A stretch of 64,000 bases of DNA from Muribaculum intestinale (GTDB lineage Bacteria > Bacteroidota > Bacteroidia > Bacteroidales > Muribaculaceae): positions 2,294,001-2,358,000 of the forward strand of contig NZ_CP021421.1 in assembly GCF_002201515.1 (NCBI RefSeq). Reading direction: 5' to 3'. Under the pieces are notes generated by a model, which was given only the letters and a program-made list of their open reading frames with translations, searched no databases and was not told the DNA's origin. Below, one piece after another: positions 27,863 to 36,625 of the stretch. The position numbers and the translations under genes were made by a program. Within the stretch, counting starts at the first letter, position 1; each line of letters opens with the position of its first letter.

Positions 27863-28730
27863 GAGATTGTCTAAAAATTAGTGCGAAATAATGTTATTAG
27901 GCATAACAAACCCTCAATCAGAGTGTTGAAAGAGAAAAGGCTAATATTATGCACGAAATCAATCTCTATCAGACACATCTGACCGAGGGTCAGTGGTCTT
28001 ATATAAACAAAGAATTCCTTGAAAATGATAGACGCAAGAGAAAATATTCACTACAATCAGTTTTTGAAGCTATCCTCTACCTATTGGCCAGCGGTTGTCA
28101 ATGGCGAAGGTTGCCTCACGACTATCCCGCGTGGAAAAGTGTCTATTATTACTACCATAAATGGAGACAAGAGGGTCGTGTCGAGCATTTCCTTGAGAAA
28201 CTCGTCAGAAAGATACGTCGCAAACGCGGCCAGGCATCAAGTCCGAGTGTTGGCGCGATGGATGCCCAAAGTGTCAGATGGGGTAGCAGACAGGGAGATA
28301 ACGGATATGACGGCAACAAAAAAGTCAAGGGTGTCAAAAGGAATATCATCACCGACCGCAATGGCTTCATCCTTGCGAGGAAAGTCTGTAACGCTGGTAT
28401 TCACGATTCAAAAATGGCTCATGATCTATGCGGACTGGCGGATGATGTATGGGAAGACCTGCGCAAGGTATTGTCCGACCGAGGGTATCGGGGAGACGTG
28501 GACAAAGACATTGAAAAAGACTTCGGCATCGAGCTTGAGGTATCCAATACCCCCAATGGAGTTAAGGGATTCCTGCCAAAGCCGCTCAGATGGGTGGTTG
28601 AGAGGACTTTCGCATGGCTTGACTCTTGCCGCAGACTCGCCCGGAACTATGAGATACTGAATGAATCAGCGGAAGAAATGATTGATTTCGCTGCCATAAA
28701 ATTTTTAATCAATAAAATTTAGACAATCTC
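27863..28730 (+). mobile_element. IS5-family insertion sequence (IS1031/IS427-like)
   Basis: This 868-bp element starts GAGATTGTCTAAA and ends with the complementary TTTAGACAATCTC. Left flank is TAA, right flank TTA, and a related non-autonomous element begins directly after that TTA. The pairing of the ends even extends outward (CTCTAA against TTAGAG). One intact transposase of 257 residues fills it. TNA flanks and GAG-initial ends fit the IS1031/IS427 part of the IS5 family; the subgroup is my inference. Confidence 0.88.
27949..28722 (+). CDS. IS5-family transposase
   Basis: A single 257-residue DDE transposase. The N-terminal DUF4096-like helix-turn region (LTEGQWSYINKEFL, then ILYLLASGCQWRRLPHDYPAW) is followed by catalytic residues in VGAMDAQSVRWG, VLSDRGYRGD and WVVERTFAWLDSCRRLARNYE. 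The reading frame is uninterrupted, so it may be active, and it is the obvious candidate to mobilise the neighbouring 161-bp element with the same ends. Confidence 0.95.
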   Translation: MHEINLYQTHLTEGQWSYINKEFLENDRRKRKYSLQSVFEAILYLLASGCQWRRLPHDYPAWKSVYYYYHKWRQEGRVEHFLEKLVRKIRRKRGQASSPSVGAMDAQSVRWGSRQGDNGYDGNKKVKGVKRNIITDRNGFILARKVCNAGIHDSKMAHDLCGLADDVWEDLRKVLSDRGYRGDVDKDIEKDFGIELEVSNTPNGVKGFLPKPLRWVVERTFAWLDSCRRLARNYEILNESAEEMIDFAAIKFLINKI

Positions 28731-28733
28731 TTA

Positions 28734-28894
28734 GAGATTGTCTAAATTTATATGATACCGATTTTGAGAAGGATTGTCTGATGGATTTTTGCTTGTGATG
28801 AGGGAGTGTAGCCGTAGCTACATGACCGAAGAATAAACAAAAAGACGCGGACAAGACTCTCAAAAGCAAAGTAATATGAATTTTAGACAATCTC
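28734..28894. mobile_element. 161-bp non-autonomous element with IS5-like ends
   Basis: This element has ends GAGATTGTCTAAAT and its near-perfect complement, matching the adjacent IS5 element, but the interior has no gene. It lies between TTA and TAA. The interior carries one copy of a structured motif (see 28784-28843). It is a MITE-like derivative; its right end abuts the matE stop codon. Confidence 0.8.
28784..28843 (+). other. Structured repeat motif, copy 1
   Basis: Conserved flank GCTTGTGATGAGGGAG (28791-28806), stem TGTAGC with loop CGTA and stem GCTACA (28807-28822), then TGACCGAAGAA (28823-28833). An outer helix can form from TTTTTG (28786-28791) and CAAAAA (28838-28843). Two further copies lie at 53702-53757 and 53883-53951 with different but still complementary stems. 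Confidence 0.7.
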
Positions 28895-30321
28895 TAAGTA
28901 TCTGTCTCTTTGCGCCATCGCCCGAATGCCAGTAGCTCAAGGAATATGAGGCCACGGAAACAGAGCTCGATACACATGGCGAGCCATACGCCTTTCAGTC
29001 CCATGGCCGGTGCCAGAAGTGTGGCGAGAGTGAGTCGTACGCCCCATATGCTCAGTAGATTCATTATGCTTGGCAGGACGGTGCGGCCGAGTCCTACGAA
29101 AAATCCGTAGCTTACTATCGCGGCCCCGAACATAGGCTCGGCCCAGGCCTCGATGCGCAGGATTTCTGCTCCGAGAATCCAGATTTCCTCTACGGGCGAC
29201 ATGACACTGATAATCTGAGGCGCGAATAGGTAAAGTGCCACACCCATAAGTCCCATTACGGCCATGGCTGCCCCGACTGTAATGTAGCCGAAGCGTCTTA
29301 CCAACTTGTGTCTTCCGGCACCATAGGCTTGTCCGGCGAGAGTTGTTGCAGCCTCGCCTATGCCATAGCCAGGCATGTAGCACAGACTCTCTGCTATTAT
29401 TGCGAATGCATTGGCCGCTATTGCAACAACTCCGAGTGGCGCTACTATGGTGGTTATGATTATCTGGGCACTGCATATGGCTATGTGTTCGAGCCCCATG
29501 GGCATCCCTATCTTCAAGGCCTTGCGCAGAGTGGAGGCTTGTGGCATAAAACTGCCGGGACGTTTCCACAGTCCGAGTATCGGCGAACGGCACCATAGGT
29601 ACCATAGCATTATAGCGGCCACAATAGTCTCGGCAAGTACTGTGGCGAGAGCCGCACCCTCGACTCCCATGCCTGCGCCCCATATGTGTATGTGCCACGG
29701 GCCTAAAGCGATGTCGCGCTCAGGGAAAATAAGAATGAAGTTGAGTACGACATCGATAAGGCACATCATCACGTTGAGCATGCTCGGTATCTTCATGTTT
29801 CCGGCACACCGCAGCATTGAACCTGCAAGGAAACTTATCTGCAATGCGGGTAGGAACGAGGCGAAGATAAGGAAGTAGCGTGAGGCATCGCGATGGATTA
29901 TCTCCTCGGCTCCAAGCCATACCGGTAGAAAAGGACTTATAGCTACGCCCAACAGCGCTATCGCGGTGCTGAATATCAGAAGTGATGCGAATGCCTGCCG
30001 TACGACTTTGCGAGCTTTCTCAAAGTCGCCGCTGCCGATGAGGTGGGCTACCTGTACGGAGAATCCGGTACCTGCGGCGCTAAGTACGCCCCAGAAGAGC
30101 CATGTAGTGGTCGATACCAGGCCGATAGACGCTGATGCGTTAGCCCCGAGCGAGCCAACCATCGACGCATCGATGTACTGCATGGCTATCGACGACAGCT
30201 GTGCCACGATAGCCGGAAGACTGAGCAGGGCCGTGAGCCTCAGCTGTGTGCGAAAGTCCATCGGATGCCCGTTGCGTATCAGTGCGAGCAGCTGTTCGGT
30301 ATTTTTGCTCCCCGTGCTCAC
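28894..30321 (-). CDS. MATE-family multidrug exporter
   Basis: This 475-residue, 12-helix inner-membrane antiporter of the MATE (NorM/DinF-like) family exports cationic compounds using Na+ or H+ gradients. Two homologous six-helix halves are visible, with MQYIDASMVGSLGANASASIGL in the first and ANAFAIIAESLCYMPGYGIGEAATTLAGQAYGAG in the second. The start overlaps the DUF3737 stop by four bases (ATGA). The TAG stop lies exactly where the 161-bp element begins, so the last residues may have been altered by the insertion. Substrate unknown. Confidence 0.93.
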   Translation of the reverse strand: MSTGSKNTEQLLALIRNGHPMDFRTQLRLTALLSLPAIVAQLSSIAMQYIDASMVGSLGANASASIGLVSTTTWLFWGVLSAAGTGFSVQVAHLIGSGDFEKARKVVRQAFASLLIFSTAIALLGVAISPFLPVWLGAEEIIHRDASRYFLIFASFLPALQISFLAGSMLRCAGNMKIPSMLNVMMCLIDVVLNFILIFPERDIALGPWHIHIWGAGMGVEGAALATVLAETIVAAIMLWYLWCRSPILGLWKRPGSFMPQASTLRKALKIGMPMGLEHIAICSAQIIITTIVAPLGVVAIAANAFAIIAESLCYMPGYGIGEAATTLAGQAYGAGRHKLVRRFGYITVGAAMAVMGLMGVALYLFAPQIISVMSPVEEIWILGAEILRIEAWAEPMFGAAIVSYGFFVGLGRTVLPSIMNLLSIWGVRLTLATLLAPAMGLKGVWLAMCIELCFRGLIFLELLAFGRWRKETDT

Positions 30322-31163
30322 TTGCGTATTTCTATCTTACAGTCGGCCGGACTGTGGATATTTTCATCAATGATTAGCTCGCCTATATTGTCGGCGATGA
30401 TATGGCCAAAAGTCGGATTCTTGATGCTTGTCACACAGCCTCGGATATCGGCCTTCAGGGTCGAGCCCTCAAAAGCGAGATCGGCATCGGTGTCGAACGT
30501 GCAGTTCTCAAGAACGAGGTCGTGGGCGTAGCATAACGGCTGTGTGCCGGATATGTGGCAATTGACCAGTCTCAGACGCCTGGAGTGCCAGCCCAGATAT
30601 TCGCCTCTGAGGGTCGAATCGCGCACGGTGACATCTTCCGTATTCCAAAAGGCATCCTTGGAGTCTATTGCGGCATTACGTATCTCGACATTACGGCAGT
30701 ACTGAAACGAATAATTGCCCTGATGTCGGTAGCTTTCAATGTCGATGTCGGATGAGTGCATGAACAGGTAGTCGGCTCCGTGGACCTCCACCTCGCGCAT
30801 TCTGACATCTGAACAGTGCCACAATGTCTCTTGTGCGTCGGGTATCACGACACGCGTGAGATTCAGACGATGCATTTCGCGAAACATCTTTGGCGCCTCG
30901 ACACGGGTGTCGGTCATTTCAAGTCCGGAGGAGTACCATAAGGCGGCGCGTGCCCCCGGTGTGAAGAGGCATTTTCTTATGATAAATCCATCAACATGCC
31001 AGAAGGGATATTTGCCTTCAAAACGGCATTCTTCGGCTATGATATCGGAGCATTCCTTCAAGGCCGACTCTCCGGGGTGGATGGTGACATTGATGAGATG
31101 CAGATGTCGGGAGGCGAAAAGCGGACGTTCGCCACCGAATTCACTGTTGCTTATAATTTCCAT
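30318..31163 (-). CDS. DUF3737 beta-helix protein
   Basis: This 281-residue protein fits DUF3737: repeated short strands with regularly spaced polar and aromatic residues (FWHVDGFIIRKCLFTPGARAALWYS, LMHSS then YSFQYCRNVEIRNAAI) indicate a right-handed parallel beta-helix. There is no signal peptide, so it is probably cytoplasmic. The family function is unknown. It overlaps the downstream MATE gene by four bases, so the two are translationally coupled; a shared role in export or tolerance is only inference. Confidence 0.85.
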   Translation of the reverse strand: MEIISNSEFGGERPLFASRHLHLINVTIHPGESALKECSDIIAEECRFEGKYPFWHVDGFIIRKCLFTPGARAALWYSSGLEMTDTRVEAPKMFREMHRLNLTRVVIPDAQETLWHCSDVRMREVEVHGADYLFMHSSDIDIESYRHQGNYSFQYCRNVEIRNAAIDSKDAFWNTEDVTVRDSTLRGEYLGWHSRRLRLVNCHISGTQPLCYAHDLVLENCTFDTDADLAFEGSTLKADIRGCVTSIKNPTFGHIIADNIGELIIDENIHSPADCKIEIRK

Positions 31164-31326
31164 TCCAATAATTCATTAAGGCGCATGGCCGGTGTGTGAT
31201 AATAGATTGGTTGTCGGTATGTTGCTTTACAACCGACGGCTGTATGGAATCGAGTCAGAACGTATTCCATACAGCCGATATGTTTGCAGAGATGCAATCT
31301 CTGATGGTGAAGGTCAGATGCGGGTA

Positions 31327-32499
31327 TTACTTGTCATCGCCATATTCCCAGGCGGTTTCGTCCCAGTCAAACTCTTCGTCGTCATCTTCGAGTTCGGGAG
31401 CGGTCTCATCCTCGGGGAGCTGGAATATGAATTCATCTTCTTCGCGTACGCGATGATGTCCGTCGAGCGGCCGATGGGTGATTGTAGCGTTTTCGATACG
31501 GTTGCTTTCATCGTTTATGGCGCTCCAGAGCATGTCTTTCAGTGTGTTTATTCCCATACCGGATACGGCAGATATGAATACATGCGGAAGGTCGTCGGGT
31601 AGTTCGCGCTCCATCTCTGCTATGAGCTCATCATCAAGAAGGTCGGACTTGCTGATGGCGAGTACTCTGGGTTTGTCGACGAGGTCGGGGTTGAACTGTT
31701 CGAGTTCACGAAGCAGAATCTCATATTGCTCGCGGATGTTGTCGGCATCGGCAGGCACCATGAAGAGCAGTACGGCGTTGCGTTCGATATGACGCAGGAA
31801 TCGGAGTCCGAGTCCTTTCCCTTCGCTTGCCCCTTCGATAATACCCGGTATGTCGGCCATCACGAATGATCTGTTGTCGCGGTAGCTCACAATACCCAGC
31901 TGAGGCTCCATGGTAGTGAACGGGTAGTCGGCAATCTTTGGTCTGGCTGCAGATATCGCCGACAACAGGGTTGACTTGCCGGCATTGGGGAATCCTACCA
32001 GACCGACATCTGCAAGCAGCTTAAGCTCCATGATTATGGTTTTCTCGATAGCTGGCTCTCCTGGCTGCGCGTAGCGTGGAGTCTGGTTTGTGGCGCTTTT
32101 GAAATGCCAGTTGCCCAGGCCGCCACGACCACCTTTGAGGAGCTTTATCTCCTCGCCGTCGTTGGTTACCTCGCACAGAAATTCTCCCGTTTCCGCGTCG
32201 AATACCACTGTGCCGCAGGGTACTTCGATAGTCTTGTCCTCACCGTCTTTGCCCGAACTGCGGTTGCCGGTGCCCGAACTGCCGTTGCCTGCGAATACAT
32301 GGCGCTGGTATTTAAGCGGTAGCAGGGTCCACATGTTTTTGTTGCCACGGAGTATGATGTGGCCGCCTCTTCCGCCGTCACCGCCATCAGGACCTCCTTT
32401 AGGGATGTATTTCGCACGATAGAAATGGCGCGATCCCGCACCTCCTTTGCCTGAACGGCAAAGAATCTTTACGTAATCTATGAAATTGGACTCAGCCAT
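31327..32499 (-). CDS. obg: Obg/CgtA GTPase
   Basis: This essential GTPase acts in 50S ribosome assembly and stress control. The 390-residue protein has the glycine-rich Obg fold at 1-158 ([23 protein letters not shown], then [13 protein letters not shown]), a G domain with G1 [14 protein letters not shown]3 [25 protein letters not shown] and G4 SKSD, and a highly acidic tail (about residues 365-390). No TGS domain is evident. A TAATTTTG element at 32655-32662 on the minus strand could be its promoter. Confidence 0.97.
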   Translation of the reverse strand: MAESNFIDYVKILCRSGKGGAGSRHFYRAKYIPKGGPDGGDGGRGGHIILRGNKNMWTLLPLKYQRHVFAGNGSSGTGNRSSGKDGEDKTIEVPCGTVVFDAETGEFLCEVTNDGEEIKLLKGGRGGLGNWHFKSATNQTPRYAQPGEPAIEKTIIMELKLLADVGLVGFPNAGKSTLLSAISAARPKIADYPFTTMEPQLGIVSYRDNRSFVMADIPGIIEGASEGKGLGLRFLRHIERNAVLLFMVPADADNIREQYEILLRELEQFNPDLVDKPRVLAISKSDLLDDELIAEMERELPDDLPHVFISAVSGMGINTLKDMLWSAINDESNRIENATITHRPLDGHHRVREEDEFIFQLPEDETAPELEDDDEEFDWDETAWEYGDDK

Positions 32500-32654
32500 G
32501 ACAGATATACTTTATAATTTTAGTTATAAGGAGTAAGCCCGGCCCAAAGTTCATTGGCGAGGGCGTCACTAAACCGTAAATTTCCCGGAATTCATGAACG
32601 ATGTAATTCAGGATGCCGGGGATGAGGCGCATGAGTTTTACGGCTAATACGGTA

Positions 32655-32662
32655 CAAAATTA
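32655..32662 (-). promoter_or_regulatory. Possible -7 element for obg
   Basis: TAATTTTG on the minus strand, about 155 bases before the obg start. No -33 partner was found. The 242-base gap between obg and the glycosidase shows nothing else clear. Confidence 0.35.
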
Positions 32663-32741
32663 ACCAAAAATCCTGATTTAATTATGCTGACTGAACTTTA
32701 TCGACATAAAATCATTAAATTAGCATATAATTTAGCCTCAG

Positions 32742-35435
32742 ATGAAGTCAATTTATGCTATAATTTCCATATCGGGCATTGTCGGTGCGACACTTGCCTC
32801 TTGTGGGGGGTCGACACCTCAGGGCAATGTCATCTATCAGTCGGATGAGTTTTCGGTATATACCGACAGTGTGTGCCAGGATGGATATAAGGCTTATGCT
32901 GTGAGCCCGTATGAGATAGTTACTGACTATAAGAGTACGGAGGAGGGCACGATATCAAAACTATTGCATTTCCGTCTATCAATCAACAGTCGCGACAATG
33001 AGTTGCCCGGTGGTGTGTCGCATACGGTAGAGGTAGGCGCCGATACCGTGTTTACTTTCGGCGAGGCGCTCCATGAAGTGGATTCTCTGAAGGCTAAAAA
33101 TGCACATCTGGCGCATGATACCAGATGGACTCTTAAAGTGAATATGAACCCTGTGTTCGACAGCTTCAAGAGGTATGGATATTATGTGACACCTACCAAC
33201 GACACTATATACAAGGACGATTTCAAGGGTGTATGGGTGGCAGGAGACATACCGCCTCTTACATGGGATTTCGAAAACCTTCATGCACGCCCGGCACAGC
33301 AGTTGAAGGACAAGGGTAACGGCATATATGAGGTGACGCTGACTTTGAATCCGGACAGTGCCCGTCGCGCAGATTCCGGACACTGGCATATTGATTCGCT
33401 TGACGTGAAGTTTCCGACATATTCCTCGAACCAGACGCTTGTCAACGCTCTCAATAATATGGCCATGCATGAGATTGCCTCAAACAAGCGCTCGGACGGC
33501 ACATACCGCGCCGGTAAGGAGTGGGATGGAGTATGGACCCGCGATATAAGCTATTCGGCATATCTGTCGCTTGCTTTGATTGACCCTTATGGCACATGGA
33601 AGTCGCTGAAGTCGAAGTTGAAAGACACGCCCGACGGCAAGGTTATCGTGCAGGACACCGGCACGGGCGGCTCCTGGCCTGTGAGTTCCGACCGTGTGGT
33701 ATGGGCTATGGCCGCCTGGGAGGTATACAAGGCAACCGGCGATAATGAAATTCTAAAAGAATCACTCAAGGCTATAGAGAATACCCTTAATGCCGATATG
33801 AGAGTGGTGTGGAATCCGGATTTCAAGATGATGCGCGGCGAACAGTCGTATCTCGACTGGCGCGAGCAGACTTATCCGCGCTGGATGCAGCCCAAGGATA
33901 TCTATGAGTCGATGTGTCTGGGGACGAATGTGATGTTTGTCGAGGCTTTCAGGGTGCGTGACGCTATGATTGAGGCTCTTCCGGACGATGATGTGGCTCC
34001 GCTATGGAACGGCATTGACAGCGAGATATCCAATGCGATAAATAATAATCTGTGGATTCCCAATCTCGGATATTATTCGGAATATCTCTATGGAGGGGTA
34101 TATCCTATACAGTCGCAGGCTACCGACAACCTCGGACAGGCATTGGCGATACTTTTCGGAGTGGCCAACGACGATATGGCCCGCTCAATCATTAGCAAGA
34201 CCCCTTATACCCCTTACGGCATATCCTCGGTATATCCGCAGTTGCCGGATATTAAACCTTACCATAATGACGCCGTATGGCCTTTCGTGCAGGCTTACTG
34301 GAATCTGGCCGCAAAAAAAGCCGGCAACATGGCGGCGTTTGAAAAAGGGTTTGCCTCGATGTGCAGGGCTGCGGCATTGTTTGGCAGTCATAAAGAGCTT
34401 TTTGTGGCGTCGAACGGTGATTACAGCGGTGCAGCCGTCAACTCCGACGCACAATTGTGGAGTTGTACCGGTATGGCGGGTATGATAATGAGAGTGATAA
34501 TGGGCATAGAACTTAAGACCGACGGCATGTACTTCAGTCCGTTTGTCCCGTCGTCTCTTACCGGGCCAAAAACTCTCACCGGACTGAAATACCGCGATGC
34601 TACGCTCACCATTCAGGTCAACGGTACCGGCAATCAGGTGAAATCGTTTACAATCAACGGCAAGGAATCATCGGATTTTATGCTTCCGGCCGATACGGAA
34701 GGTGATGTCGAGATTGTGATAGAGATGGCCGGCAACACTGTAGAGAAACAGTCGGTAAACAATCAGCCACAGGCATGGATGCCTTTGACTCCGGAAATCA
34801 ACTGGAACGGCCTGCAGGGTGAGATAAAAAACTATACTGAAGGAGTAGAATATGAGGAGTATATGAATTCCAACATGCTGCAGGAGATATCAACATCTTC
34901 AATAGCGTTTGTGCCGCAGGACAGCTATACTCTGATGGACGTGGTGCCGGTAAGTCAGGAACATTATGTGGGATATACCTGCAAGCCTTATGAGTATATC
35001 CCTGATGGTGCTCTTATCACAGTGCCGGCTTCCCGTATGGGAGTCGCCGGAACTGAGCTTATCGCTGACAGAAAGAGGGCCTCACAGTTTGTTGAAACTT
35101 CAAAGAAACGTAACAGACGTATGGATTTTTCTGTAACAGTCGACGACAGTGGCGATTATTTTGTAGATTTCCTCTATGCCAACGGTTCGGGCCCTGTAAA
35201 TACCGACAACCGCTGCGCGTTGCGTATCCTGTATGTCAATGATGCGGAGGCGGGAGCTATAGTGATGCCTCAGCGCGGCAGTGGCGAGTGGATGTCGACC
35301 GGATTGTCGAATATGTTGCGTGTGAAACTCCGCAAGGGGAGGAATGACATGTCTCTTCGTCTGGATATGGATAATATGAATGGAGAGGTCAACCGAGCGC
35401 TTATACGTTATGCGCGAGTAATCCGTGTGCAATAA
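32742..35435 (+). CDS. Six-hairpin glycosidase lipoprotein
   Basis: This 897-residue protein starts with a lipoprotein signal (lipobox LASC near residue 20), so it should be anchored to the outer or inner membrane. Residues about 240-600 look like an (alpha/alpha)6 six-hairpin glycosidase barrel: DGVWTRDISYSAYLSLALIDPYG near residue 260, SWPVSSDRVVWAMAAWEVYKATGD, SYLDWREQTYPRW, and DAVWPFVQAYWNLAAKK. The N-terminal 230 and C-terminal 250 residues are beta-rich, probably accessory or carbohydrate-binding modules. The WTRD and DWRE segments may hold catalytic acids. The exact GH family and substrate cannot be fixed by eye; there is no SusC/SusD pair nearby. Confidence 0.75.
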   Translation: MKSIYAIISISGIVGATLASCGGSTPQGNVIYQSDEFSVYTDSVCQDGYKAYAVSPYEIVTDYKSTEEGTISKLLHFRLSINSRDNELPGGVSHTVEVGADTVFTFGEALHEVDSLKAKNAHLAHDTRWTLKVNMNPVFDSFKRYGYYVTPTNDTIYKDDFKGVWVAGDIPPLTWDFENLHARPAQQLKDKGNGIYEVTLTLNPDSARRADSGHWHIDSLDVKFPTYSSNQTLVNALNNMAMHEIASNKRSDGTYRAGKEWDGVWTRDISYSAYLSLALIDPYGTWKSLKSKLKDTPDGKVIVQDTGTGGSWPVSSDRVVWAMAAWEVYKATGDNEILKESLKAIENTLNADMRVVWNPDFKMMRGEQSYLDWREQTYPRWMQPKDIYESMCLGTNVMFVEAFRVRDAMIEALPDDDVAPLWNGIDSEISNAINNNLWIPNLGYYSEYLYGGVYPIQSQATDNLGQALAILFGVANDDMARSIISKTPYTPYGISSVYPQLPDIKPYHNDAVWPFVQAYWNLAAKKAGNMAAFEKGFASMCRAAALFGSHKELFVASNGDYSGAAVNSDAQLWSCTGMAGMIMRVIMGIELKTDGMYFSPFVPSSLTGPKTLTGLKYRDATLTIQVNGTGNQVKSFTINGKESSDFMLPADTEGDVEIVIEMAGNTVEKQSVNNQPQAWMPLTPEINWNGLQGEIKNYTEGVEYEEYMNSNMLQEISTSSIAFVPQDSYTLMDVVPVSQEHYVGYTCKPYEYIPDGALITVPASRMGVAGTELIADRKRASQFVETSKKRNRRMDFSVTVDDSGDYFVDFLYANGSGPVNTDNRCALRILYVNDAEAGAIVMPQRGSGEWMSTGLSNMLRVKLRKGRNDMSLRLDMDNMNGEVNRALIRYARVIRVQ

Positions 35436-35505
35436 TCGAGGCCGTTGTACGTACTAATATCAGTTACTCATTATTGCGTATGATGAATTAGCGCTACTTG
35501 CTATT

Positions 35506-36015
35506 ATGAAACGTATAGGACTTCTTTCAGATACCCACAGCTACTGGGATGACAGGTATGCCCTGCATTTTAAGGATTGCGACGAGATATGGCATGCCGG
35601 TGATGTCGGCGACATGTCTATAATCCGGCGTCTTCTTGAGGTGGCTCCTACAGTAAGGGCTGTGGCCGGTAATATAGACCATGGCGAGGTGCGCCGCAAA
35701 TGTCCGGAAATGATGGCTTTTGAGGTGGAGGGAGTGCGTGTACTGATGACTCATATAGGTGGATATCCCGGCAAGTATTCGACAGGAATCAAGCAACTCT
35801 TAAGGGAAAATGGTACGCGCCTCATGATTAGCGGACACAGCCATATTCTGCGTGTAAAGTATGATCATGAACTGGAATTGCTGCATATCAACCCGGGTGC
35901 GGCCGGGGTGCATGGCTGGCAGCAGGTGCGCACTCTTGTGCGATTTACTCTTGACCATGGTGCTCCTCGCGACCTGGAGGTAATAGAACTTTCAAAAAAT
36001 TATACACAAAGATGA
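35506..36015 (+). CDS. YfcE/MJ0936-type metallophosphoesterase
   Basis: A 169-residue calcineurin-like phosphoesterase binding two metal ions. Motifs: GLLSDTHSYWDD (metal Asp and His), WHAGDVGD, AGNIDHGE, MTHIGGYPG and ISGHSHILRVKYD, then NPGAAG. Members act on phosphodiesters or cyclic nucleotides in vitro; the physiological substrate is unclear. The stop overlaps the next start by four bases (ATGA). Confidence 0.92.
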   Translation: MKRIGLLSDTHSYWDDRYALHFKDCDEIWHAGDVGDMSIIRRLLEVAPTVRAVAGNIDHGEVRRKCPEMMAFEVEGVRVLMTHIGGYPGKYSTGIKQLLRENGTRLMISGHSHILRVKYDHELELLHINPGAAGVHGWQQVRTLVRFTLDHGAPRDLEVIELSKNYTQR

Positions 36016-36533
36016 AAATATATCATATGCTGGCAACCGCGGCAATCGTGGCTGTGCCATTTGTGTCGTGCAAGACAAATGAAGCCAATTATAAGGCTGC
36101 TTACGAAGCTGTAAAGGAAAAGACTGAGACGGATTCGGGTATCGAGGGTACCATATATGAAAAGATACGCAAGGAGTCTGTGAATTCGCATACGGTAATC
36201 GGGCGTGACACAGTGCCTACAGTTACTGTGGCTGTTAAGTGTGTGAAAGGGGTGTCGCTCCCGGCAGATATAAAGTCTTACAATATTGCTGTGGCTCAGT
36301 TTAAGCAGGTGTTTAACGCTCGCTCGCTTATGGAGCGTCTTCGTGGTTACGGCTACAATACGGCTACGCTGGTAGAAACTGCCGAGCCGTTATATTATGT
36401 GATTGCCGTAACTACCGATTCGGCAGAAGAGGCGGGGGCCGCATATGAGATTGTCAAGGCCGACAAACGTGTATTTTCAAAGACGCCTTATCCGTTGCTT
36501 TTGCGTCCGCAGCGTTATCCATTGGCGGAATAG
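36012..36533 (+). CDS. SPOR-domain-like lipoprotein
   Basis: This 173-residue protein has a lipoprotein signal (hydrophobic run ending VSC near residue 20) and a C-terminal SPOR-like region: IAVAQFKQVFNARSLMERLRGYGYNTATLV, then YYVIAVTTDSAEEAGAAYEIVK. SPOR domains bind peptidoglycan lacking stem peptides, often at division sites. It is translationally coupled to the phosphoesterase by an ATGA overlap, and a long hairpin follows. Confidence 0.8.
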   Translation: MKIYHMLATAAIVAVPFVSCKTNEANYKAAYEAVKEKTETDSGIEGTIYEKIRKESVNSHTVIGRDTVPTVTVAVKCVKGVSLPADIKSYNIAVAQFKQVFNARSLMERLRGYGYNTATLVETAEPLYYVIAVTTDSAEEAGAAYEIVKADKRVFSKTPYPLLLRPQRYPLAE

Positions 36534-36553
36534 ATGTAGTCAGCCGGCTACTG

Positions 36554-36608
36554 TACACACCATGCGCCGCATTATCAGCCATTCTGATAATGCGGCGCAT
36601 GGTGTGTA
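36554..36608. terminator. Long perfect hairpin between convergent genes
   Basis: Arms of 25 bases (36554-36578 and 36584-36608) pair perfectly around a 5-base loop, between the SPOR lipoprotein and sulP. No T run follows on either side, so the hairpin itself must do the work if it terminates. Confidence 0.75.
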
Positions 36609-36625
36609 TAAGGACTATGGAAAAA

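Noticed and set aside
28019..28660. A second long frame within the IS5 transposase
   Set aside because: It overlaps the intact transposase in another frame and lacks DDE motifs; the IS5 gene needs no frameshift.
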